Below, one piece after another: positions 25,001-37,000 of a stretch of DNA of 64,000 nt. This stretch comes from Chaunax sp. Z400 (taxonomy: Eukaryota; Chordata; Actinopteri; Lophiiformes; Chaunacidae). A model generated the notes under the pieces. It was not told where the DNA came from. It saw only the letters and a list, made by a program, of their open reading frames with translations, and ran no database searches. Where the stretch lies: NCBI GenBank assembly GCA_037577475.1, contig CM075202.1:23776229-23840228 (forward strand). Reading direction: 5' to 3'. Position 1 is the stretch's first letter, and the number at the start of each line of letters is the position of its first letter. A program made the translations under genes and the position numbers.

Positions 25001-28000
25001 GCTGTCCGAAAGTCATGCTCCATGGCCTTACCAAAGTCCTCCCACACCCGAGTTTTTGCTTCAGCGACTGCCGAAGCTGCACTCCGTTTGGCCCGTCAAT
25101 ACCCGTCAGCTGCCTCAGGAGTGCCACAGGCTAATCATGCCCGGTGGTACTCCTTTTTCAGCTTGACTGCATCCCTAACCACTGGTGTCCACCACCGGGT
25201 TCTGGGATTACCGCCACGACAGGCACCCACAACCTTACGGCCACAGCTCCAGGCAGCCGCCTCAACAAAGGAGGCACGGAACATAGTCTATTCGGACTCA
25301 ATGTCCCCAGCCTCCCTCGTAATGCAGTTGAAGTTCTGCCGGAGGTGAGAGTTGAAGATCTCCCAGACAGGGGCCTCTGCCAAATGCTCCCAGCACACCC
25401 TCACTGTACGTTTGGGTGCACCAGGCCTGTCCGGCATCCTCCCCCGCCATCGGATCCAACAATCAGTTGACAGCTCAGCACCTCTCTTCACCCGAGTGTC
25501 CAGAACATATGGTCGTAGGTCTGGTGATACAACTATAAAGTCGATCATCGACCTACGACCTAGGGTGTCCCGGTGCCAAGTGCACTTATGGACACCCTTA
25601 TGTTCAAACATGGTGTTAGTTATGGACAAACTGTGACTAGCACAGAAGTCCAATAACTGAACACCACTCAGATTCAGATCAGGCAGGCCGTTCCTCCCAA
25701 TCACGCCCCTCCAGGTCACACTGTCATTGCCCACGTAAGTGTTGAAGTCCCCCAGAAGAATTACAGAGTCCCCAGTAGGGGCATTCTGCAACACCCCATC
25801 CAAAGACTCCAGGAAGGCTGTGTACTCCGAACTGTCGTAAGCACAAACGACAGTCAGAGCCCGTCCCCCGACCCGAAGGCGCAGGGAAGCAACCCTCTCA
25901 TTCACTGGGGAGAACCCAAACGTACAGGCACTGAGCCGGGGGCCTACGAGTAGACCCACACCTGCTTGACGCCTCTCACCATTGGCAAATCCAGCTTGGA
26001 ATAAAGTCCAACCCATCTCAAGGAGCTTGGTTCCAGAAACCGTGCCATATATTGAGGTGAGCCCGACTATATCTAGCCGGTATCTCTCAACCTCACGCAC
26101 CAGCTCAGGTTCTTTCCCCGCCAGAGAGGTGACATTCCATGTCCCCAAAGCCAGTTTTGGCAGCCGGGGATCGGTCCGGCAGGGCCTCCGCCTTTGTCTG
26201 CCACCCGATCCACATTGCACCGGACCCCCATGATTCCTCCTGCAGGTGGTGGGCCCACTGGAGGACGGACCCATGTGGCTCCTTCGGACTGTGCCCAAAT
26301 GGGTGAAGGCCCGGTATCCTCAATCCGGGCGAGGTCATCTGAATCCTGTTTTTCTCCTTCATAAGGGTACATTTCATCAAATCCAGCAAACGCAGAACGT
26401 GTCTCTGAAGGTCAGCTTGACACATGGACAGACTAATGAATCAGTCGCCGAGAAGATGAGGCATTCCGCTGTCGCTCTCTTTACCTCCCTCAGTCGCTCC
26501 AGAGCCAGAGAAGAAGCTCTTCAGTACGGCAGCTTCACTTTTCTTCCTTTCAATTCTTCCATAAAGTCCTCCTCCAAAACCATCCTTTTATTTCCTGTTT
26601 GCCAATTCATTTTGAAAAATGAATTCATTTTGAAAAATGAATTGGCTACATGTTGCGAAGATACAGGTCTCCCATGGACAAAGGCCCTCCCTTTAGTCCT
26701 TACAAGCATGAGATCATGCATCAGACCAAACTAGCCTCAGCCCATTTTAAATCCTTTTTGGGAGACCTCTGAACACTGGCATAGGTCCAGTGCCAAAACC
26801 TTTGCCTTCAACTTCACTCTGTGACAACCAGATGTTAGATTACTGTGTCGTACTCTCTTCTGTGCTTTCTAACATCCACAGGCTAGTCAGAGAAGCTCTC
26901 CCGAAACCAGTTTAACAGCCACTCCATGACCTACAGCCAAACAGACTTAAATACACAGAGTAACGAGACAATGACACACAGGTGGAACAGGGAGGAGGAG
27001 AGAATTAGAGACAGGTGGAAACACTCGGACAATCACTAAGGAGGGAAAATGCAGAGAAGGGAAACAATTAAAGGGAAAAACATGAGGACGATAAACTAAT
27101 AAACTAACAAGACAGAGCAAACAAACACAGGGAAAAGGAGCAACTGGAACCAAAAACATCGAAGACTAAAACACAGACAGAGGAACCATAAGGGTAAAAC
27201 AGATCACAAGACAATAAGACAGGAAGCGAGAAGCATAAGACATGACATGGAGAACTAAACTTACAAAATAAAACAGGAAATGGCAACCTAAATACATAAC
27301 CATGACATATGCACACTCACAAGCACAGAAATACTAATTATCTGCTGCAAGATCAAACTGCATGTATTTTAAAGAAATGGTTTTTACCTAATCTTGGCAC
27401 AAACCATGAGTATACGTGCAGACAGATATTTTTTTAAAGAAAAAAAAATGTAAACTACCTTGAGAGTTGAACCAAAGCAACATGGTTTATGCAGTTCAAT
27501 GCAATGAGGAGTGCAATGATCTGTATATGGGGGAGACAAAGCAGCCACTCCGCAGAGTGGAGTCCCAGCGCCCGTCAGGGCGTGTGCCCGTTGGGGAGTG
27601 GGTCATGTCTACCAAATTTCATACATGTAGGTTAAACACAGACTCGGGGACGCTAATTGGGTGCTGTGAAGCCAAATTGCCACAACGGCTCTTGTAAACC
27701 ATATGAGATTGTACGTAGTACCACCGTTGACGGGTGTGTCCATTTTGGTGAGCATCTGAGCTTCCCTGGCCTCTCAGCATCAACTTCCTGTTTGATGGCA
27801 AACATCAACCATTGCGCCACCGCCATGTGACCCAAACTCACAATATTTATAATAAACCTTCATCAAGGCCTTATGGCTTTACTAACCAAATTTGAGATCA
27901 TTGTGGTGAATTATAGTAGCATGTCAAAATCTGAAGTTCATAACTTCCTGTTGCCACTAGATGGCACTGTAACTATTACCAACTTTATCTACATAGATGT

Positions 28001-31000
28001 GTTCAGGGCGGGACTCTTATCAAACGTGTGAAGTTTGGGGCAGATTGGACCATGGACAGCAGAGTTATAACAATTTCCTGCTTCACTACGAAACGTCAAC
28101 ATTCGCCACTACAACTTTGCACAAAAACACACCAGCTTCACAATCCTGCATTACCAGCTGTTCTCACTGAATTTGAAGGCAATATGCTCAACAGCCTAGT
28201 AGTAGTGTATGAAAACGTAAAATATGTAATTTCCTGTTGACACTAGGTGGCACTATGACTATAGCAAAATTTTGTCATGTGGATGTCTTTAGGGCGGGAC
28301 TCTTAACCAGCATGTGAAGTTTGGTACAGATTGGACCTTAGACAATGGAGTTATGATAACTGAGCAACTTTCATCCTCATGGGGTTCAGATAGTACTGAC
28401 CAAATTTGAAGTCGATCGGGTAAAATCTCCAGGAGGAGTTCGTTAAAATACAAAGTGTGTGATTTTCGGTCTCCGTCAGTTACATATGTGTAACAGGTTT
28501 CGTATTTGTACGTTAAACTGAAGGCGGGGGCTGCACTTTAGGCCAGCGAGCGACACTAGCGAGCCATTTTGCCACGCCCATTTCCAATCACCATATCACA
28601 CGTAAATTTCACACCCGACTAATTTTTCTGCCAACTTTCATGAGTTTTTGAGTTTGGGAAAGTCCCCAAGGAGAAAAATAAAAATAATTCCTTGCAGAAC
28701 AATAGGTTCCTCGCACGCTTAGTGCTCGGGCCCTAACTATGGAGAAATTCAAATATGAACAGCTGACTGATAGACCAATTCGAATCACTAGAAAGAGTGA
28801 AACCCTTATAGATCGGATTTTTACAAGCAGGCCAGAGAGAATAACAAAAACATATAATCTTATTATTACTTCCTTTCAGATCATAATATGACATTGACTG
28901 TAAGAAAGCTAGCTAAAAAATGCCTCGTTCACCACAACAAAACAGAAAATAGAATTTTAACAACAGGAATTTACAAGTCAAAAATAGCTGACTTTGAACA
29001 TGATCTAGAGGAAGTTAACTGGGAAAAGGTAACTAAAGAGCCAGATCTAAACCATGGTGCAAACAATTTTGCTTTGACCTAATGTGATTTAATAAGTAAA
29101 CACACAAAAACCTTGAAAAGTAGACTCAAGAAATACTCTCTTCCATGGTTTAACCAATCCTTCAGATTATACAAAGCCAGATCTTGCTCTTAAAAGGTCT
29201 TTAATAACAAAAACCAACACTGATCATTTTACTTATACTGGCTTGAGGAACAAAGTGGTGTCTGAGCTGCGGTAGGCTCAGACTAATAATTTCTCCAAAT
29301 TTATTGAAGAGGCCAATGGCAGTAGTTCTAAACTGTGGCAAGATATAAACAGACTAACCAATTCAAGTGAGTAAAAGCACCCCAAAATAAACTGTCTTAA
29401 AGTCTGTAATAATTGTATTCATAGTAATGAGTCCGTTGCAAATGTTTTCAATAGTTTTTTTTATTGAGTTTGGACAAGAATTAGCAAGTAATTTTAAATC
29501 TACCGAGTCATCTCCTGAAGAATTTGACCAGGCTCACACAAACTTTATATGAAAGAGGTATCTCATGACAAAGTTTTTTTTTAAAAAGTGATTGCAAACA
29601 TGAGTAAATGTCTAAGGATATTCATACCTTCATGCTGCATTAATCAAGAAATATCAGAGCTGTCTGTAGGAGCCAATAACTTACTTAGTAAACCTGTCAA
29701 TACAAACATAAATATTCCCAGAAAGCTGGAAAACAGCAATAAATACACCAGTCTATATATCAGGATACAAGGACATAGCAAGTAACTATAGGCCCATTGC
29801 TTCCTGTAGTCTCAAAACTAATGGATATCGTCGCTGAGCAACTAATGGAACATTTAGAGTCTAACCATCCAGAGCAGTTTGGATTCAGAGGAAATTATTC
29901 CACAGAAACAGCTAATTACTTGAAAAGATCAAAGCTCCACTGGATGAAGGAAATGTTGTTGGGACAGTGTTCTTAGGGCCCAAAAAAGGCCTTTGACACT
30001 GTTAATCACAGTATCTTACTGAATAAGTTAAATCAATTTAAAATGTCATCAGAAGCTTTGCAGTGGTTTAGGTCTTACGTGGGGGGGGGGGGGGGGGGGA
30101 GACAGCAATGTGTCAGGGTTAATGGGATGAGGTCCCATCTGCATGCCAACAGCATGGGAGTACTGCAAGGGTCTGTACTGTCCACTGTTGTTTACAATGT
30201 ACATAAATGACCTTCCTAATTGCTGTCCAGGTGTCAACTGCCAGATGTACGCTGCTGACACTGTCATCCATGTGTCCCCTAAAACAACCAGCTTGGCAGG
30301 TGAGCACCTGACACAGGCATGACAGAACATTTCTAAATAGCTCGAGTTGTCTCATTTAACTCTTAATGTTAAGAAAACTGTTTCCAGGTGCTCCTCCATA
30401 TGTAATAGGCCTGCAAATGATGTATTTGAGGTACGGATTAAGAATGGAGTAATTGAATGAATGCAGTGAATGAAGTTAAGTACCTAGGCATCATCCATTA
30501 TCCAGTCAGGCTAAGTACATTTGCAAGAAGGTCAAATCAAATCTAAATTGCTTTCATTTTATTAGTAGGGACTTATGTCAAAACTGCAAAACTATAAATG
30601 CATGCAATGATTTTTTCGCAATTGTCATATTGTATTACATCATGGTCACAAGCTTCTCCAACCACATTAAAATCAATTATTTCAATATATAAGCAGGGAA
30701 TAAAAGTCATGGACCAGAAAGCTATGAGATGGCATTACTGCGATATTGTAAGAAAACACAACCTTTTTAGCTTTGACAATTTTCTGAATTGTAGTCATCT
30801 TCTACTGGTTTTTTAAATGTCTGAATAATCATGTGTCACCACTGTTTTCTGAATTAGCCATTAGGCGTCGGAGCACTCATAGGACAATCACACGAGCCTC
30901 CATCAGGGGTGATTGTCTAGTCCCAATGTATAAGACCCCTTTTGGTCAGTATAATTTCTCTGCAAATGGGGCAAAACTCTGGAACTCTCCACTTACTATT

Positions 31001-34000
31001 TTAAAACTAGAGACCAATAGTAATGCTTTTATAAGAGGACTCAAACAATGGCTAAAATCAAAACAACAGTGCTCACATGAATAGCTTACCACTGGTTTAT
31101 TGTCTGATCATGTTGCCTTTGCTCTATAGCACCTTTTATTATTATTATTGTCATTATTATTATTATTATTATTACTATTATTTTTCTCTCAACAGTCTCC
31201 TGTGGACAAGTGTTGAGAATTAGCATGTATGCTAAAACACTCAAACAATGCATCTGGTTCATCCAAAGTAATTGTGATGTCCACGACAAATAAAATCTAT
31301 CCATTTATCTCAAGCTCCTGAACTGCTGCCTTGTTTTTAGCTGTAGACTGGGATGTGTCCTGCTGGCAACAAACACTATTACAACACTAGAAAGTGCTGT
31401 CTTGGAGGACTTTGTCGTTAAAAAGCCAGTAGGATGTAACCCTGGTGAAAAGATCAAATCTGTGCTGACAAGATGGTGGCCAGTGGAGCCAACAGGATTT
31501 ATGTTACTGTGTGTGATCCTGGACCTGAGAAATGTAACATCTGTCTACTATGGCTGCATTCACCCTGTTGATGCTGACCCTCTCCCATGTGACCCTCACC
31601 CATGTTTATTGTCTGGACTATGGATGTTTAACCCTCCATGTGTCTAACAGATACAAGTGTCTGATGAGACTGTTAAGATTTACTCTGACGGTCATTTACA
31701 AACCAAAAGATGTAAAATGATTCCACCCCCATCCTATATCAGGTTTATTGGTAAAATCTACTATTAATCAGCTGTTTGCAATAATAAAATCAAACAAGAG
31801 TTTGAATGGATCAGTACAACAGATATGAAAGTTTTTTTTCCCCAAATCTAACCCCAAATACTTCTTTTACTCTAGAATGATCCAGGACTTCTTCTGAAAA
31901 AGCCTTGGTGGACTCTGAGGTCTGCTTGGGATCGTTATCCTTTTGGAAAGTCCAATGACGGCCAAGCTTCATCTTCCTCACAGATGAAGACGTTTTCCTC
32001 TAGGATTTCCTGATCCTTGATGGAATCCATCTGACCCTCTACACGCTGCAGGTTTCCAGTGGTCCAGGAAGCAAAGCAGCCCCAGAGCATCACCGAGCCA
32101 CCGCCATGCTTCACTGTAGGTAGGGTGTTCTTTTCAGCATCAGCTTCATTCTTCCTCCTCCAGACATATCGCTGATCCATAAGCCCCAAAAGTTCCAGTT
32201 TGGTTTCATGGCTCCACAGAACAGCATCCCAAAACTTCTGGGTCAAATCTGGATGGTTCTGAGCTACTGGAGCCCACTTTTCTGGAGCTTCTGGGTCAGC
32301 AGTGGTGAACGTCTAGAACCCTGATGTAAATTTAGGCCTTAAAAGAAAAAAACTTTGGGACTCTATTGCTAAAGTAAGTCTATGAAGTGTTTTAACAAAA
32401 TCTGATCTGTAAATGTGTATCTGATGAGGAATGAGATTCATGTTGGATCATTTAGAGACTGAGGACTGAGGAGTCAGGAAAAGGAGACTTAAATATCTGA
32501 TGTATTGATCTTTTTAAACTGTTCTTCTGTGATCTGGTTATTATCATCTGATCAATAATAGATTTTCCCAATAATATACAACAGAGGTTGAATAATTTTG
32601 CTTTCAACCCTATGTCCCAGGTTTACAAAATACTACAATTTCCCAAGAAATCTATGGTTGGGTATTGTTTTAATGATTATTATTGTAAATCAATTTCCTC
32701 TTATCAATTCATGTTCTTGTTGATCCCCACTTTTGATTCCAATATGCTTAATTTTTATTAACCATATTTCCAGAATCTTTATTCTTTTAACAGTTAACTT
32801 TTCTGTTTCATTAAAAATCAGCTTCAAGTACGTTCAACTAAACTAAACATTCACAAAGTAAATACCTACAGGTATTGTATTTATGTGTTTTATTGCTATA
32901 CAAATGCTGCACAGTAACTGTTTTTACGTTACTCTGGGGTAGCACTGACATTTTGAAAACCAGTACCTGGTCTTGGCTCAGGGTTAGGGTTAGCCATCTC
33001 ACCTGCCACATAGTCGCCAATTCCAACTGTTGTCAGAGTGATGACGACAAAATAAGTAGACTCCAGAGCGGTCCAGCCCTCAATGTGTTTGAAGATCACA
33101 GCTGGGATGGTGACAAAGGAGATGCAGCCAGCCAGGATGAAGAGGAGGGTGGAGGTCACACGGATTTTAGTCTGACTGATCTGGTTGTGCTTATTCTGTA
33201 GGAAGTCACAACCACACAAAGTATAAGTAATGTAAACCATAAACCTACTCACCACTTTAATCACACCCTTGACCTTGTTTTGACATATGACATTGAAACT
33301 GAAGACTTAATAGTCTTTTCAGAAAACCCTCTTCTGTCGGATCATTATTTAATAACATTTGAATTCATATTAATCGATTACACACCGCTAGAAAAAACCT
33401 TCTACTCTAGAACCCTATCTGATGATGCTGTAGAAAAATTTAAAGAAGTAATTCCATCAGTACTAAATTCATCACCATGTCTGACTATAACAGAGGACTC
33501 CTTCACTAATGTCAGTACTTCCCATATTGATCATCTCGTTGATAGAGCTGCAGGTTCACTAAGAGCAACTCTGTCTATATTGCCCCTCTAAAAAAGAAGA
33601 GTCTCAAACATAGGAGATTAGCTCCATGGTATAACCCTCAAACCCACAATCTAAAGAAAATAACACAAAAACTAGAGAGAAAATGGAGTCGCACTAAACT
33701 GGAAGAGTCTCCATTAGCCTGGATAGACAGCCTTAAAAGCTATAGGAAGGTCCTCCACAATGCCAGAGCAGCCTATTACTCAGCACTAATAGAGGAGAAT
33801 AAGAACAACCCCAGGTTTGTGTTCAGGACTGTAGCCAGGCTGACAGAGAGTCACAGGTCTATTGAGCCCAGTATTCCTATAAGCCTCAGCAGTAATGACT
33901 TCATGAGCTTCTTTAATGATAACATTCTACTTATTACAGACTAAATTCATCACCACCTGCCTTCAAATGATATCAGTTTACCTTCAAACACAGGAAGTTT

Positions 34001-37000
34001 AGACACAGCTGTAAGACATGATGTATATCTGGACTGCTTCTCTCTCATTGACCTTCAACAACTAACTTCTACTATTTCTTCATCTAAACCAACAACCTGC
34101 CTCCTAGACCCCATCCCAACTATGCTGCTTAAAGATGTTTTACCCTTAGTCAGCACTTCTCTGTTAGATATGATCAATCTGTCGTTACTAACAGGTTATG
34201 TACCACAGTCCTTTAAACTGGCTGTAATTAAACCTCTTCTTAAAAAGCCTCCTCTGATCCAGAGGTCCTAGCTAACTGCAGACCTATATCTAATCTTCAC
34301 TTCCTCTCTAAAATTCTGGAGAAAGCAGTTTCTTGTCAGTTATGTGATTTTCTACATAACAATAGTTTATTTGAGGATTTCCAGTCAGGCTTCAGAGAGC
34401 ATCATAGCACAGAGACAGCATTGGTCAAAGTTACTAACGACCTTCTAATGGCATCAGATGAGGGATTTGTCTCTATGCTCGTCTTATTAGATCTTAGTGC
34501 TGCGTTTGATACCATTGATCATCAGATACTACAACAAAGACTTGAATATTTAATTGGCATCAAAGGAACTGCGTTAAGATGGTTTAAATCCTATTGTGAA
34601 CTCATACAAATACCTGGGTGTTCACCTCAACAATAAACTGGACTGGTCGGACAACACAGATGTTCTGTACAAGAAGGGCCAAGGTCGTCTCCATATGCTC
34701 AGGAGACTGAGGTCCTTCGGTGTGTACAGTGTCATTCTATGACACTGTGGTAGCATCATCGATCGTCTACGCTGTGGTCTGCTGGGGTGGAGGAAGCACA
34801 GAGAGGGACAGGAAGAGACTCAACAGGCTGGTCAGGAGGGCCAGCTCTGTCATGGACTGTCCCCTGGACTCTGTGGAGGAGGTGGGTGAGAGGAGGATGT
34901 TAACCAAGCTGACATCCATCCTGGACAACACCTCTCACCCCCTACATGAGACTGTGGGAGCTTTGAGCAGCTCCTTCTGCAGCAGACTGCTACACCCACA
35001 GTGTAAGACAGAGCTACAGCAGGTCCTTTGTCCCGACTGCAGTCAGACTCTACAACAAATTAATCTGAACTGTGTCGTGTCTGAAACCCTGTCTGAAACC
35101 CAGAACTCTGCAACTCTTCATCTGTCCACTTTTAGACACCATGTGTGTCTCCGCTGATTGCACATCCGCACTCAGACCACTTTAATTTATATTTGGATTT
35201 GTTTCTGACCACTTTAATTTATATTTATATTTGTTTCTGACCACTTTAATTTATATTCATATTTGTTTCTGGAGATTAGGCTCTTCCTTCATATTTATCT
35301 GTATTCTATGCCTAATTTAAATGCAAATGTGTATTCTATTTTCAATTCTGTTTTTGTTTTTGTAGCTGCTGTAACAACCAAATTTCCCCAGTGGGGATTA
35401 ATTAATATAGTATATATAATAAAATAAAATATAATAAAGTATCTATCTATCTATCTATCTATCTATCTAGATCGATCTCAGTTTGTACGTTAACAATGAA
35501 TCCTCCATGCACAACAAAGTTAATCATGGAGTCCCTCAGGGTTCTGTGTTCAGGAAACACTCCTTAAATTTCCATTGTTATGCAGATGACACACAATTAT
35601 ACTTATCAATGAAACCAGGTGAAACTTGTTAGTTAATTGAACTTCAGCTCCACCATGAGGACTCTGGGAGTTATGTTTGATCAGAATATGTCCTTTAATT
35701 CCCATATAAAACACATTTCTAGGACTGCCTTCTTTCACTTGTGTAATATATCAAAAATCATTCTGTCTCAGAAAGATGCAGAAAAATTAATCCATGCATT
35801 TGTTACTTCCAGGCTGGACTATTGTAATTCCCTATTATCAGTAACTGAGCATTTATCTATAGAAAAAAATGGAGAGAAAAATATGGTACATACGTACACA
35901 TACGTACATACATCTATATGTCTATATCTCCAGATAGATAGATACATAGATAGATATACAGACAGACAGATGGAACCATCTAGTAGTCGGTCCAACCAGG
36001 GTATAGGGGCCAAAGACTAATGGAACCATCTAGTAGCCGGTCCGACCTGGGTCTAGGGGCCAAAGACTAGTGGAACCATTTAGTAGCTGGTTCCCTCTGA
36101 AGGTTCCCTCAGGATATCTGGAGCTCAGGGTCTCACAGTTTTATCTGGTAAACCTGTGATTAGAGGTCTTGGGACTGAAACCATCTCAACTTATTGTCAA
36201 AATTTAAATGGGTAAGAAGCCCGCCTCGCTGGCTTGGAGCCGGGTGTGGCTCAAAATAAATCAGCCAATCAGAACATGTTCCATGTCTGGATGTATTCCT
36301 TAAAGTGACATCATCAGACGAGACACTTTGTGCAAAGCTGCATTCTGAATCATTCAACTTGTTTTTATCAGATAATGATCAGATAAATCTGATGTGGAAT
36401 CAGTGAAATCAGAGGAAAATGACCAAAAATATTATTTTTGTCTGAAATGTTAATAATAACCTGATGTCTTAGAAAAGACTCAAATGTCAACACTTTTATT
36501 AAACTGGACTAAAATAATGATGGTTTTCTTTGATACAATCAGACAAAAAAATGCCCAGACTTTTTAATTGGACTATAAACAGGACATTGGATATAGGACT
36601 GAGACTAGATTAAAAACAAAATTTAAAAAAATAGCACTACTACTTCCTTGAATACCCCCAACTCCCTTCAGGGAACGTGAACCGTCCTCAGCAGCTTCAG
36701 TGTTAAAAATCCACATAGAATCATCAGCAGCCTTCAGACATCTCCGTTAAATATTACTGGGTGTCCTCTTGTTTTAAAGCCAGCGCTCACATAAAAAAAG
36801 ACAGTGTCACATTTCCACAAAGCTGAGTCATAGATTGGAGGACAGGATACATTGTGACTTACCCGGAACATCTTCTCCACCTTGGCAATGCTTTTGACAA
36901 ATATGGTTCCAAGCTGATCCCCAACGCCTGCCAGGAGGAACCCAAACAGCGGGATGCCAAATATTGCATACAGAATACAGAAGATCTTCCCTCCCTCTGT

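Larger units (their letters stand above)
20862..26940 (+). mobile_element. Endogenous retrovirus (class I/epsilon-like), defective, split by an RTE-type LINE
   Basis: Gag, zinc knuckle, protease, RNase H and integrase remnants follow each other in proviral order on the plus strand. The RT core is absent, integrase is split by 23257-26440, and neither env nor flanking LTRs were identified. Many stops and frameshifts make this an old non-functional copy. It lies in the 14.7-kb kcnk10 intron, opposite to the gene. Confidence 0.8.
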
